Below, one piece after another: positions 37,811 to 46,599 of a stretch of 64,000 bases of DNA. This DNA comes from Rhodoferax sp. (GTDB lineage: Bacteria; Pseudomonadota; Gammaproteobacteria; Burkholderiales; Burkholderiaceae_C): contig JACKLL010000010.1 in the NCBI GenBank assembly GCA_024235935.1, positions 1 to 64,000 on the forward strand, read 5' to 3'. The position numbers and the translations under genes are program-made. The stretch's first letter is position 1. Every line of letters begins with the position of its first letter. Under the pieces are notes generated by a model, which saw only the letters and a program-made list of their open reading frames with translations, ran no database searches and was not told the origin of the DNA.

Positions 37811-39136
37811 TTACTTTCCGAAAAGGCCTTTCAAGCCGTTGCTGATCTTGTCGCCGAGCGTTGCACCGGCGCCGGTGCCGACGCCCGGCATGATCAAGGT
37901 GCCGATGGCTGCGCCCGCGAGCGCCGCGCGGGTCAGGCGCAGCTGCGGCTTGTCCAGCGTACCCTCGACCAGCAGCGGCACCCCCACCGCCGTGCCCACC
38001 ATCTTGGCACCCAGGTTCACCTCGATGCGGCCCTGCAACTGCCGGTCCGGCGCAATCGTCACCTGACCGCCCGCGCTCAGGGCGCCCGAGCTGGCCACCA
38101 GGTTGCGCAGCTCCACCGTCCGGCCCCGGGTGCGAACCTGGCCGGCCAGCGTGTCCAGCCGGGTGACACCCCCACGGCTGAGGCCCACCGAGCGCACGGC
38201 TTTCACAAGGTCGATGCCGTGGATCACCGCCTGGTGCACGACAAAACGGCTCTCCGTCTGCAGGCCCTCGCGCAAGCCACCCCAATCCGCCGCCCTGGCA
38301 CGGAAGGTCGTCGACGCTTCGAGCTTGCCGCCCATGGCGGCACGCGGATCTGCACCACCCGCACCCTGTTCCAGTTGCTGCGCGCGCAACAAAACGCCCA
38401 GCTCCACATTGCGGGTCTCGAACTGCCCCGTCAGTTCCAGCCCCGGTCCCGGCAACTGCGGCAGTTGCAGGCGGCCCTTGACCGTGCCGCCAGCAATCTC
38501 AAGGTCCAGGTCCCATTCCGCCTTGGTCGGCATACGCTGGACCGCCAGCCGCGTGCCCTGCAGCGAGCCAGCCAGCACGGTCAGATTCAGTTCGTCGGGC
38601 AGGGCTTGCAGATCCAGCCGGGCATCGGCATTGAACATCGTGGCGGAGCCGTTGCCGCTGCGCCATGTGGCGCTGTCCAGCACGACGCGCCGCGGCACGA
38701 TGACCTGAACCACATCGGCAACCGCGCCCGGAGGCTGCGCCTGGCCTGCCTGCGACTTGCGCGAGGACCGCTGCGCCGCGCGCAGATCATCCAGCGCCGC
38801 CTGCGACAGATCGGCCTGGCGGACCAGCAGCGTGGACAGTTCCAGCCGGCCGGAGAACAGCGCCGGCAAGACCGGCCGCACCTCGATCCGCGCAATGTGG
38901 ATCGCCGGCTGGGTGGCAAGCTCCACCCGGTTCAGCGCCACGGCCGGCAGCGGCCAGACATCGACCGTCACCTCCCCCAGGCGAACCTCGCGCCCCGCCA
39001 CCTCGCTGGCCTGCGCCTGCACCCGGCTGCGAAAGTCGTCCGTGCCGACCCAGCGGACCAGCAGGAACAGCGCCACACTCAGCAGCACGCTGGTCAACAC
39101 GAACGTCAGCAGCAACCATCGCCCGATTCTTCGCAT
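37811..39136 (-). CDS. AsmA-family protein
   Basis: A 441-residue member of the AsmA group of large inner-membrane-anchored, periplasmic beta-groove proteins implicated in moving phospholipids to the outer membrane. The N-terminal helix (residues about 6-28) is followed by VTVDVWPLPAVALNRVEL and VRPVLPALFSGRLELSTLLVRQADL, the AsmA-specific strand pattern, and a C-terminal block with GGQVTIAPDRQLQGRIEVNLG. It is shorter than classical AsmA/TamB (over 600), comparable to small AsmA-domain proteins. Start ATG at 39136 with the basic MRRIGR N-terminus. Confidence 0.87.
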   Translation of the reverse strand: MRRIGRWLLLTFVLTSVLLSVALFLLVRWVGTDDFRSRVQAQASEVAGREVRLGEVTVDVWPLPAVALNRVELATQPAIHIARIEVRPVLPALFSGRLELSTLLVRQADLSQAALDDLRAAQRSSRKSQAGQAQPPGAVADVVQVIVPRRVVLDSATWRSGNGSATMFNADARLDLQALPDELNLTVLAGSLQGTRLAVQRMPTKAEWDLDLEIAGGTVKGRLQLPQLPGPGLELTGQFETRNVELGVLLRAQQLEQGAGGADPRAAMGGKLEASTTFRARAADWGGLREGLQTESRFVVHQAVIHGIDLVKAVRSVGLSRGGVTRLDTLAGQVRTRGRTVELRNLVASSGALSAGGQVTIAPDRQLQGRIEVNLGAKMVGTAVGVPLLVEGTLDKPQLRLTRAALAGAAIGTLIMPGVGTGAGATLGDKISNGLKGLFGK

Positions 39137-39290
39137 GCAGGCATTGTGCGCCAGCCGAAGACAGCACCCTGTTTGCAGGGGATGATGTGTCGTAGTTCCG
39201 CAATCCCGGAATCAGGGACTTGCGACAGTGGCCGATAGCTGATCCAATAAAAATCAAAACCCGTTTCACGAGACACGCAGGAAGGAACCC

Positions 39291-39602
39291 ATGGCGACAG
39301 ATAAAGACTCCCCCAAGAAGCCCGTCCCCACCGTAGCGGCACCTGCAGCCGGCGGTCCCAAGGTCAAGTGGAACGTCGAGCACCTCAAGAGTTCGTATGT
39401 CAATTTCGCCAATGCCAATTCGACCCGAGAGGAAGTGGTCCTCAATTTCGGCCTCAACACCAGCTGGGACCGCAGCCAGCCCGAGGTCGAGATCGAACTG
39501 GCCCACCGCATCGTCATGAGCCCCTTCGCGGCCAAGCGGCTGTCCGATTTGCTGGCCAAATTGATCACCGAATACGAGTCACGCCACGGCGAATTGAAAT
39601 AA
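39291..39602 (+). CDS. DUF3467-domain protein
   Basis: A 103-residue cytoplasmic protein. After a Lys/Pro/Ala-rich N-terminus, the DUF3467 region covers about residues 32-98: SSYVNFANANSTREEVVLNFG, then IELAHRIVMSPFAAKRLSDLL. Function of the family is unknown. A GGAAGGAA stretch upstream of the ATG at 39291 is a good ribosome site. It lies 126 bases before the HlyD/M50/SecA-like operon on the same strand and may be its leader gene; proteins of this family often occur near export or surface genes, but a role is not established. Confidence 0.82.
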   Translation: MATDKDSPKKPVPTVAAPAAGGPKVKWNVEHLKSSYVNFANANSTREEVVLNFGLNTSWDRSQPEVEIELAHRIVMSPFAAKRLSDLLAKLITEYESRHGELK

Positions 39603-39728
39603 GTCCGCAACGTGGCGCTTCCACCGAGCGGTATCGCGCAGCACCACAACTTGCGGAGCATTCCGCACGGAGGCCGGGATCGACGGGCATCCATGGTCAC
39701 CTGATCATGACACCCGCCCCCCACCCGC

Positions 39729-41591
39729 ATGCAGGCCCACACGCTGGACACTGACACCGCAGCCTCGGCACCCGCGCAAACGGCGGGTCCTGCAGCCGCG
39801 ACCGACCCCTGGGTTGCGCTGACCCAGGCGCGAACGGCGGAACAGCTGTGCCAGGCCTGGCTGCTGGTGCTGTGCACCATGCTGACGCAACCGCGCAGCG
39901 GCCTGCTGCTGCTGCGCGACCAGGACAACAGCTATGCACCCGCGGCGGTATGGCCCGATGGCAGCGATCTGAGCCATCTGGGCAACATTGCCCAGGAGGC
40001 GCTGGTCAAGCGCGAAGGCGTGGTCCGGCCGGACGCCGCGGCGCACACGCAGTTCGCCTACCCGCTCACCAGCGGTGAGCAGCTGCTCGGCGCGGTGGTG
40101 ATCGAGATCGGCCCCGGCGATGCCGCGCTCGCCCAGGCCATGCGGCTGCTGCACTGGGGCGCCGGCTGGCTGGTCGACCTGTTCGACCGGCGCGCCCTTG
40201 GCGAGCGCGACACCCAGCTGCAGCGCTCGGCCTTCATCTTCGACCTCGCCATGGCCGCACTGGCCGACGACGACTTCGAGCACACCCTGCTGACCATCGT
40301 CAACCGGTTGGCGCAGCGCTTTGGCTGTCACCAGGTCCAGCTGGGCGTCGAAAAAGGCAAGACCGTGCGGGTGCTGGCCATGTCGCACTCCGCCGTCTTC
40401 GACGAAAAGACCAATCTGGTCAACCAGGCCGCGCTGGCGATGAACGAAGCCTTCGACCAGCGTGCGACCGTGCTGTGGCCGGAGCCCGATCAGGGCGCGA
40501 CGCTGATCACCGCCGCCATTCGCCAGTATGCGGCCGACAGTGGCAGCGCCGCCGTATGTGCCTTGCCGCTGGAGGCCGAACACCAGGTGGTCGGCGTGTG
40601 GCTGCTCGAGCGCGACACGCCTTTCCAGGCCGCCGAGGTGGACGCCTTGCAGACGCTGGCACTGGCGCTGGCGCCGATCCTGCAGCTCAAGCGCAGCGCA
40701 CAGGAAAGCCTGCCGCGCCATGCCGTGCGCGCGTGGCATGCGATGCTGCGGCGCACCACCGACACCTCGCGCCCGGGTCTCAAGCTGCTGGCGCTGGCAG
40801 GCATTGTGCTGGTCCTGTTCCTGGCCCTGTATCCGGCGCAGTACCGGGTCAGCGCAAGGGCCGTGGTCGAGGGCGCGGTGCAGCGGGTTGCCGTGGCGCC
40901 GTTCCAGGGCTATATCCGGGAAGCACCGGCCCGGGCTGGCGACGTGGTGCAAAAGGGCCAGGTGCTGGCGGTGCTGGAAGACAAGGACCTGCGGCTCGAG
41001 CGCGTGCGCTGGGACGCGGAACTCGAAGTCGCGCTGCGCAAGGAGCGCGAGGCCATGGCCAAGGCCGACCGGGTTGCGCTGCGGCTGGCCGCGGCCCAGG
41101 CCAACCAGGCCCGCGCCCAGCTCGAGCTGACCCTGGAAAAGCTGAGCCGGGTCGAGGTGGCCGCGCCATTCGACGGCGTCATCGTCCGCGGCGACCTGTC
41201 GCAGGAGCTGGGCTCGCCGGTGGAGCAGGGCAAGGTGCTGTTCGAGCTCGCCCCGCTGAACGCCTGGCGCGTGATCCTGCAGGTCGACGAACGCGACATC
41301 ACGCAGGTGCATGTGGGCCAGGAAGGGGAGATGGTGCTGACCAGCCTGCCTGGCAAGGTGTTTGCGCTGCGCATCCGGCAGATCACACCGGTATCGGTGG
41401 CCCAGGAGGGACGCAACTACTTCCGCGTCGAGGCGGCGCTGACCCAGCCCGCCGACGGCGACGCGATCCAGATGCGCCCGGGCATGGAAGGCGTGGGCAA
41501 GGCCGACGCCGGCAGACGCAGCCTGCTGTGGATCTGGACCCACCGCTTCGTCGACTGGCTGCGGCTGAAGTCCTGGGAATGGCTGCTGTAA
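39729..41591 (+). CDS. GAF-domain fused HlyD-family adaptor
   Basis: First gene of the putative export operon, 620 residues. The N-terminal 330 residues are cytoplasmic and contain two GAF-like folds (about 30-150 and 165-320; RSAFIFDLAMAALADDD and LPLEAEHQVVGVWLLE are typical GAF strands). One membrane helix follows (about 350-370, LKLLALAGIVLVLFLALY), then a periplasmic HlyD/RND adaptor portion with a lipoyl half (VAVAPFQGYIREAPARAGDVVQKGQVLAVLED), a coiled-coil hairpin and the second lipoyl half (VAAPFDGVIVRGDLSQELG). Fusing a small-molecule sensor to a periplasmic adaptor is unusual. The gene is 10 bases from the M50 gene. Confidence 0.85.
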   Translation: MQAHTLDTDTAASAPAQTAGPAAATDPWVALTQARTAEQLCQAWLLVLCTMLTQPRSGLLLLRDQDNSYAPAAVWPDGSDLSHLGNIAQEALVKREGVVRPDAAAHTQFAYPLTSGEQLLGAVVIEIGPGDAALAQAMRLLHWGAGWLVDLFDRRALGERDTQLQRSAFIFDLAMAALADDDFEHTLLTIVNRLAQRFGCHQVQLGVEKGKTVRVLAMSHSAVFDEKTNLVNQAALAMNEAFDQRATVLWPEPDQGATLITAAIRQYAADSGSAAVCALPLEAEHQVVGVWLLERDTPFQAAEVDALQTLALALAPILQLKRSAQESLPRHAVRAWHAMLRRTTDTSRPGLKLLALAGIVLVLFLALYPAQYRVSARAVVEGAVQRVAVAPFQGYIREAPARAGDVVQKGQVLAVLEDKDLRLERVRWDAELEVALRKEREAMAKADRVALRLAAAQANQARAQLELTLEKLSRVEVAAPFDGVIVRGDLSQELGSPVEQGKVLFELAPLNAWRVILQVDERDITQVHVGQEGEMVLTSLPGKVFALRIRQITPVSVAQEGRNYFRVEAALTQPADGDAIQMRPGMEGVGKADAGRRSLLWIWTHRFVDWLRLKSWEWLL

Positions 41592-41601
41592 GGCCACGCT
41601 G

Positions 41602-43755
41602 ATGGTCCAGACCACCGCACTGCTGTCGACCAACTGGTACCGGGTCCAGCGGCTGCGTCCGCGGCTGCGCGGCCATGTCCACATCCACCGCCATGCCTAC
41701 CGCGGCGAGGTCTGGTACGTGATGGAGGACCGCGTCGCCGGCAAGTACCACCGCTTCAATCCGGCCTCGTACCGGGTCATCAGCCTGTTCGACGGCAAGC
41801 GCGACATGGATGCCGTCTGGAAGCGCATGACCGACCTGCTGGCCGACGACACGCCGGCGCAGGAAGAGGTCATCCGCCTGCTCGGCCAGTTGCATGGCGC
41901 CGACCTGATCCAGTGCGACGTCGACCCGGACGTGGCCGAGCTGTTCGAGCGCCGCGGCAAGGACCGCCAGCGCAAGACCATGAGCCGATTCATGAATCCG
42001 ATCTCGCTGCGCTTTCCGCTGTGGGATCCGGACCGCGCCCTGGGCCGCATGCTGCGCTGGCTGCGCCCCCTGCACGGCCGCTGGGGACTGGCCCTGTGGC
42101 TCGCCGTGGTGCTGCCGGCGCTGGCACTGACACCCCTGTACTGGCCCGATCTGACCGAGAACTTCGGCGAGCAGATGTTGGCGCTGGACAACCTGCTGAT
42201 CATGGCGGTGATCTTTCCGCTGATCAAGATCTGCCATGAAATGGGCCATGGCCTGGCCACCCGCGTGCGCGGCGGCGAGGTGCATGAGATGGGCATCATG
42301 CTGCTGGTGTTCTTTCCGATTCCGTATGTCGAGGCGTCGAGCGCCTCGGCCTTCGTCAAGAAGACCGACCGCATGATGGTCGGCGCGGCCGGCATGCTGA
42401 CCGAGCTGTTCATCGCCGCGCTGGCCTTTTACGTCTGGGTGCTGCTGGAGCCGGGCTTCGCCCGCTCGCTGGCCTACAACACCATCGTGCTGGCCAGCAT
42501 CACCACGCTGCTGTTCAACGCCAACCCACTGCTGCGCTACGACGGCTACTACATCCTGGCCGACGCAGTCGAGATTCCCAACCTGGGGACCCGCGCCAAC
42601 AAGCACTGGCAATACCTGGCCGAACGCTACCTGTTCGGTGTCCACCAGGCCGAACCCCCGCCGGCCACACCGGGCGAGCGGCGCTGGTTCATCGGGTACG
42701 CGCCGCTGGCATTCATCTACCGCATGTTCGTGCTGTTCGGCATCGCGCTGTTCGTAGCCCAGCAGTATTTCTTCATCGGCGTGCTGATGGCCTTGTGGGG
42801 CCTGGTGGCCAGCCTCGGCGTGCCGCTGTACAAGGGTATCGCCGCGCTGGTCACCGGGCCGCAATACGCCGCCCACACCGCGCGCGTGCGCAGCGTGCTG
42901 GCCGGTGCGGTCGCGCTGGTGCTGGTACTGCTGTTCGTCGTGCCATTGCCGCACCACAGCATGGCCCAGGGCGTGGTCTGGTTGCCGGAACAGGCCATTC
43001 TGCGTGCTGGTGGCAACGGGTTCATCACCACCGTCACGGCATCCGCGCGCGAAGCGGTGCAGCCCGGGCAGGAAGTGGCCCAGAGCCAGGACCCGACGCT
43101 GACGTACAACGTCGCGCAGCAGCAGGCCAAGCTCGACGAAGCCCGCACGCGGTATGACGCGGCATGGGGCGTCAATCCGGCGCAGGCCAGCCAGTTGCGT
43201 GAAGACATGCGGCGCGAACAGGCCGGGCTCGACCGGCTGCTTGACGCCGCTGCCCAGCTGACGATCCGCGCCACGGCGTCCGGCACCCTGCTGCTGGACC
43301 AGCCCCAGGACCTGCCCGGGCGTTTCGTGCGCAAGGGCGACGTGATCGGCTACGTGGTCGGGCAATACACGCCCGTGGTGCGGGTCGTGGCTGCGCAGTC
43401 GCAGGTCGACCTGGTACGCCAGGCCACCCGCCAGGTTGAAATCCGCATGCCCTACGACATGGCCCACGTCTGGCCGGCCCAGCTGGTGCGCGAGGTGCCC
43501 AAGGCCGGCAAGGACCTGCCCAGTCCGGCGCTGGGCCAGGCCGGTGGCGGGCTGATCGCGATGGACCCGCGCGACGAGAAGGGCCAGAAATCCCTGGAGT
43601 CGCTGTTCGAGTTCGAGCTGCGCCTGCCGCCGCAGGTGCAGGCGTCCTTCATCGGCAGCCGCGTCCACGTGCGCTTCGAACATCCTGCCGAGCCGATCGG
43701 CATCCGCATCTGGCAGACGGTGCGCCGGCTGTTCCTGTCGCAGTTCCATGTCTGA
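41602..43755 (+). CDS. M50-family membrane zinc protease with PqqD-like and HlyD-like domains
   Basis: A 717-residue membrane protein. Residues about 30-115 look like a PqqD-type peptide-binding winged helix (YHRFNPASYRVISLFDGKRDMDAVW). The membrane protease core has HExxH (His212, Glu213, His216 in CHEMGHGLAT) and the third ligand Asp314 in NPLLRYDGYY, within a set of at least six helices (about 160-460). The C-terminal third contains a barrel-sandwich/HlyD-like region (ITTVTASAREAVQPGQEVAQSQD and LTIRATASGTLLLDQPQD). The same architecture occurs in the less studied YydH/PqqD-M50-HlyD group. It overlaps the SecA-like gene by 8 bases. Likely role: processing and passing on an exported peptide. 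Confidence 0.88.
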   Translation: MVQTTALLSTNWYRVQRLRPRLRGHVHIHRHAYRGEVWYVMEDRVAGKYHRFNPASYRVISLFDGKRDMDAVWKRMTDLLADDTPAQEEVIRLLGQLHGADLIQCDVDPDVAELFERRGKDRQRKTMSRFMNPISLRFPLWDPDRALGRMLRWLRPLHGRWGLALWLAVVLPALALTPLYWPDLTENFGEQMLALDNLLIMAVIFPLIKICHEMGHGLATRVRGGEVHEMGIMLLVFFPIPYVEASSASAFVKKTDRMMVGAAGMLTELFIAALAFYVWVLLEPGFARSLAYNTIVLASITTLLFNANPLLRYDGYYILADAVEIPNLGTRANKHWQYLAERYLFGVHQAEPPPATPGERRWFIGYAPLAFIYRMFVLFGIALFVAQQYFFIGVLMALWGLVASLGVPLYKGIAALVTGPQYAAHTARVRSVLAGAVALVLVLLFVVPLPHHSMAQGVVWLPEQAILRAGGNGFITTVTASAREAVQPGQEVAQSQDPTLTYNVAQQQAKLDEARTRYDAAWGVNPAQASQLREDMRREQAGLDRLLDAAAQLTIRATASGTLLLDQPQDLPGRFVRKGDVIGYVVGQYTPVVRVVAAQSQVDLVRQATRQVEIRMPYDMAHVWPAQLVREVPKAGKDLPSPALGQAGGGLIAMDPRDEKGQKSLESLFEFELRLPPQVQASFIGSRVHVRFEHPAEPIGIRIWQTVRRLFLSQFHV

Positions 43756-45715
43756 GCTGACCCACATCGCGCGCGCCCGCAGCGTCTATCCCGAGCGGCT
43801 CGAGCACAAGGAGAACGCGCTCGACAGCCAGGCCCGCACTTTCGCCGGTCGGCTGTGGCACCTGGTGCGGCCGCTGCGGCTGCGGCTGGCTTCGCTGGCG
43901 CATGCAGCCACCCGCATCGGCCCTGAAGTAGCTGGCCTGTCCGACGACGCCATCCGCACCCAGCTGCGCCAGCTGGCGCGCACCGCCGTCGACCACCCGA
44001 CCGAGGCCGCCAGGGCCTTTGCACTGGTCCGCGAGGCATGCACCCGCACGCTGGGCAAGACACCGTTCGACGTGCAGCTCATGGGTGCGGCCGCCTTGTT
44101 CTCCGGCAAACTGGCCGAGATGCAGACTGGCGAGGGCAAGACGCTGACCGCGGCACTGGCGGCGTGTATTGCCGGCGTCGCCCGGTTGCCGGTCCATGTG
44201 GTCACCGTCAATGACTACCTGGCCACGCGCGATGCCCAGGAGATGCAGCCGCTGTTCGCCTTCTTCGCACTCGACGTCGGCACCATCGTCACCGGCATGT
44301 CGCTGCCCGACCGCGCCCGCGCCTACGCCTGCGACATCACCTACTGCACCAACAAGGAGCTGGTGTTCGACTACCTGAAGGACCGGGTCACGGCGGCCGG
44401 CCGCAACAGCAGCGCCCAGCTGCGCATCCAGGCCCACGTCAGCGGCCAGCACGACACCGGACTGCTGCTGCGTGGCCTGCACTTCGCCATCGTCGACGAG
44501 GCCGACAGCGTGCTGATCGACGAAGCCCGCACGCCGCTGATCCTGGCCGAGAAAGGCGACAGCGCAGGCGACCCGGCCCTGTATGCCACCGCACTGGACC
44601 TGGCCGGGCAGTTGCAGCTGGCGCGCGATTTCGACATCAACATCGCACGCCGCGAACTGCACCTGAGCACCCAAGGCCGCGCACGCCTGGACGCCCTGTG
44701 TGTCGACCTGGGCGAGGCCTGGACGGCGGCGCATGGGCGTGAACACATGGTGGCGCAGGCGCTGCGCGCGATCCACCTGTTCCAGCGCGACCAGCACTAT
44801 CTGGTGGCCGACGACAAGGTGCACATCATCGACGAATACACCGGCCGCGTGCTGCCCGGGCGCAGCTGGGAGCAGGGCCTGCACCAGCTGATCGAGACCA
44901 AGGAGCAATGCCCGCTGTCGGAGCAGAACCGCACGCTGGCACGCATCACCTACCAGCGCTTTTTCCGGCGCTATCTGCGCCTGTCCGGCATGACCGGCAC
45001 CGCACGGGAGGTCAGCGCCGAGATCTGGGCGGTCTACCGGCTGGAGACCGTCGCCATCCCGACCCACCGTCCATGCATCCGCGTCGCCGCCCCGACCCGC
45101 TGCTGTGCCGGCACGACCGACAAATGGCAGGCGGTGGCTGATGCCGTGCTGCGCCAGCGGGACGCGGGGCGGCCGGTGCTGATCGGCACCCGGTCGGTCG
45201 AGGCCTCGGAGCAGCTGGCCCGGGTGCTGACCGACGCCGGCATCCCGCACCATGTCCTCAATGCACGCCAGGACGCCGATGAAGCCCAGGTCGTGGCGCA
45301 GGCCGGCACCGCCGGCGCCGTGACCGTCGCCACCAACATGGCCGGGCGCGGCACCGACATCCACCTGGGCCCCGGCGTGGCCGACAAGGGGGGGCTGCAT
45401 GTCATCCTGACCGAGTACCACGACTCGGCGCGCATCGACCGCCAGCTGGTGGGCCGCTGCGCGCGCCAGGGCGACCCCGGCAGCACCGTGGCCATCGTCG
45501 CACTCGACGACGCCTTGTTCCAGGACCACGGCGGCGCGCTGCTGAAGCTGCTGCGCGCACGCTTCCCCGGTGCGGTGCCGCCGTTCTGGACCGAGCGGCT
45601 GCGCGCGCATTGCCAGCGCAAGGCCGAGGCCATCCATGCGCGGACGCGGCGTGATACGCTCAAACAGGACCGCAATCTCGACGCGATGTTGGCTTTTGCC
45701 GGGAATCAGATCTAG
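43748..45715 (+). CDS. Short SecA-like translocase ATPase
   Basis: A 655-residue paralogue of SecA. The DEAD motor is intact: GEGKT (128-132) in AEMQTGEGKTLTAALAA, the preprotein cross-linking part, DEADSVLIDEARTPLIL, the IRA2 block with GMTGTA, GTRSVEASE, and NMAGRGTDIHLG followed by QLVGRCARQGDPGS (canonical SecA: RGRSGRQGDPGS). The protein is about 250 residues shorter than housekeeping SecA and lacks the C-terminal zinc-binding tail (CxCxSGxxxxxCH). It must be an accessory motor. Position between the M50 and adaptor genes, with 8-base and 2-base joints, ties it to export of a specific cargo. Confidence 0.92.
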   Translation: MSELTHIARARSVYPERLEHKENALDSQARTFAGRLWHLVRPLRLRLASLAHAATRIGPEVAGLSDDAIRTQLRQLARTAVDHPTEAARAFALVREACTRTLGKTPFDVQLMGAAALFSGKLAEMQTGEGKTLTAALAACIAGVARLPVHVVTVNDYLATRDAQEMQPLFAFFALDVGTIVTGMSLPDRARAYACDITYCTNKELVFDYLKDRVTAAGRNSSAQLRIQAHVSGQHDTGLLLRGLHFAIVDEADSVLIDEARTPLILAEKGDSAGDPALYATALDLAGQLQLARDFDINIARRELHLSTQGRARLDALCVDLGEAWTAAHGREHMVAQALRAIHLFQRDQHYLVADDKVHIIDEYTGRVLPGRSWEQGLHQLIETKEQCPLSEQNRTLARITYQRFFRRYLRLSGMTGTAREVSAEIWAVYRLETVAIPTHRPCIRVAAPTRCCAGTTDKWQAVADAVLRQRDAGRPVLIGTRSVEASEQLARVLTDAGIPHHVLNARQDADEAQVVAQAGTAGAVTVATNMAGRGTDIHLGPGVADKGGLHVILTEYHDSARIDRQLVGRCARQGDPGSTVAIVALDDALFQDHGGALLKLLRARFPGAVPPFWTERLRAHCQRKAEAIHARTRRDTLKQDRNLDAMLAFAGNQI

Positions 45716-45717
45716 AC

Positions 45718-46533
45718 ATGACACGCCAGGCGACCCTCCTGTTCCTGCTGCTGGTGGTGACGGCCCGCTGCGCGCAAGCTGCGGGCGCGGGCGAGCACCA
45801 GTGCCTGATCGAACCGTTCCGCAAGATCGAGATCCGCAGCACGGTCGAGGCCCTGATCGACACGGTCAAGGTCGAACGCGGCAGCGTCGTGCGCAAGGGC
45901 CAGGTGCTGGTGCAGCTCGAGTCGGATGTCGAGAAGGCAGCGCTGGCCACGGCCCAGTACCGGGCCGTGATGCAGGGCCAGATGCGATCGTCCGAAGCCC
46001 GGCTCGACTATTCCCGCGACAAGCTGCGCCGGCGCGAAGAGCTCAGCCGGCAGAACTTCGTCTCCAGCCAGGAACGCGACGATGCCTTTGCCGAAATGCG
46101 CGTGGCCGAAGCCGAGCTGCTCGCGGCCCGGGACGACCGCCAGCTCTCGACGCTCGAAACCCGCCGCCTGCAGGAGCTGCTGCGCCTGCGCACGCTGACC
46201 AGCCCGTTCGACGGGGTCGTCACCGAGGTGCTGCAGCATCCCGGCGAACTGGCGCAGACCGGTGAAGGCTCGCGTCCCATTCTCAAGCTCGCGCAAATCC
46301 ACCCGCTGCGGGTCGAGGTGGTGCTGCCGGTCGGCCTCTACGGCCGCATTGCCGAGAACAGCGCAGCCGAGGTGGAGACCGAAGTGCCCGCCAAGGCGCG
46401 GTACAAGGCCAAGGTGCAGATCGTCGACAAGGTCGTCGACTCGGCGAGCGGCACTTTTGGCGTGCGGCTCGAACTGCCCAACCCGGGCGGCAAGATCCCG
46501 GCCGGCGTCAAGTGTCTGGTGCGATTCCCCTGA
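45718..46533 (+). CDS. Periplasmic HlyD/RND-type adaptor protein
   Basis: A 271-residue secreted adaptor, last gene of the operon. A signal peptide (1-21) is followed by the lipoyl half-motif EALIDTVKVERGSVVRKGQVLVQLESDVEKAALA, a long coiled-coil hairpin (about 85-150, with RDKLRRREELSRQNFVSSQERDDAFAE), and the returning lipoyl/barrel section (LTSPFDGVVTEVLQHPGELAQTGEGS). It has the size of small MacA/AcrA-like adaptors. With the membrane GAF-HlyD protein it could build a periplasmic tube. No TolC gene is present in the operon. Confidence 0.87.
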   Translation: MTRQATLLFLLLVVTARCAQAAGAGEHQCLIEPFRKIEIRSTVEALIDTVKVERGSVVRKGQVLVQLESDVEKAALATAQYRAVMQGQMRSSEARLDYSRDKLRRREELSRQNFVSSQERDDAFAEMRVAEAELLAARDDRQLSTLETRRLQELLRLRTLTSPFDGVVTEVLQHPGELAQTGEGSRPILKLAQIHPLRVEVVLPVGLYGRIAENSAAEVETEVPAKARYKAKVQIVDKVVDSASGTFGVRLELPNPGGKIPAGVKCLVRFP

Positions 46534-46599
46534 CCTGAAGCACAGGGGCACCAAGCGGGCGTTTGCCGCCCTCAGCGGCGCCTGCGGCGCTGCCAGCGC

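Noticed and set aside
39255..39270. parS-like sequence upstream of the DUF3467 gene (GTTTCACGAGACAC)
   Set aside because: It breaks the central CACGTG palindrome of parS and has several other mismatches, unlike the two clear sites in rsmG and mnmG.
41383..45724. Two long minus-strand open frames opposite the M50 and SecA-like genes
   Set aside because: They are complementary shadows of strongly supported genes and have Gln/His/Gly-rich translations without domains.
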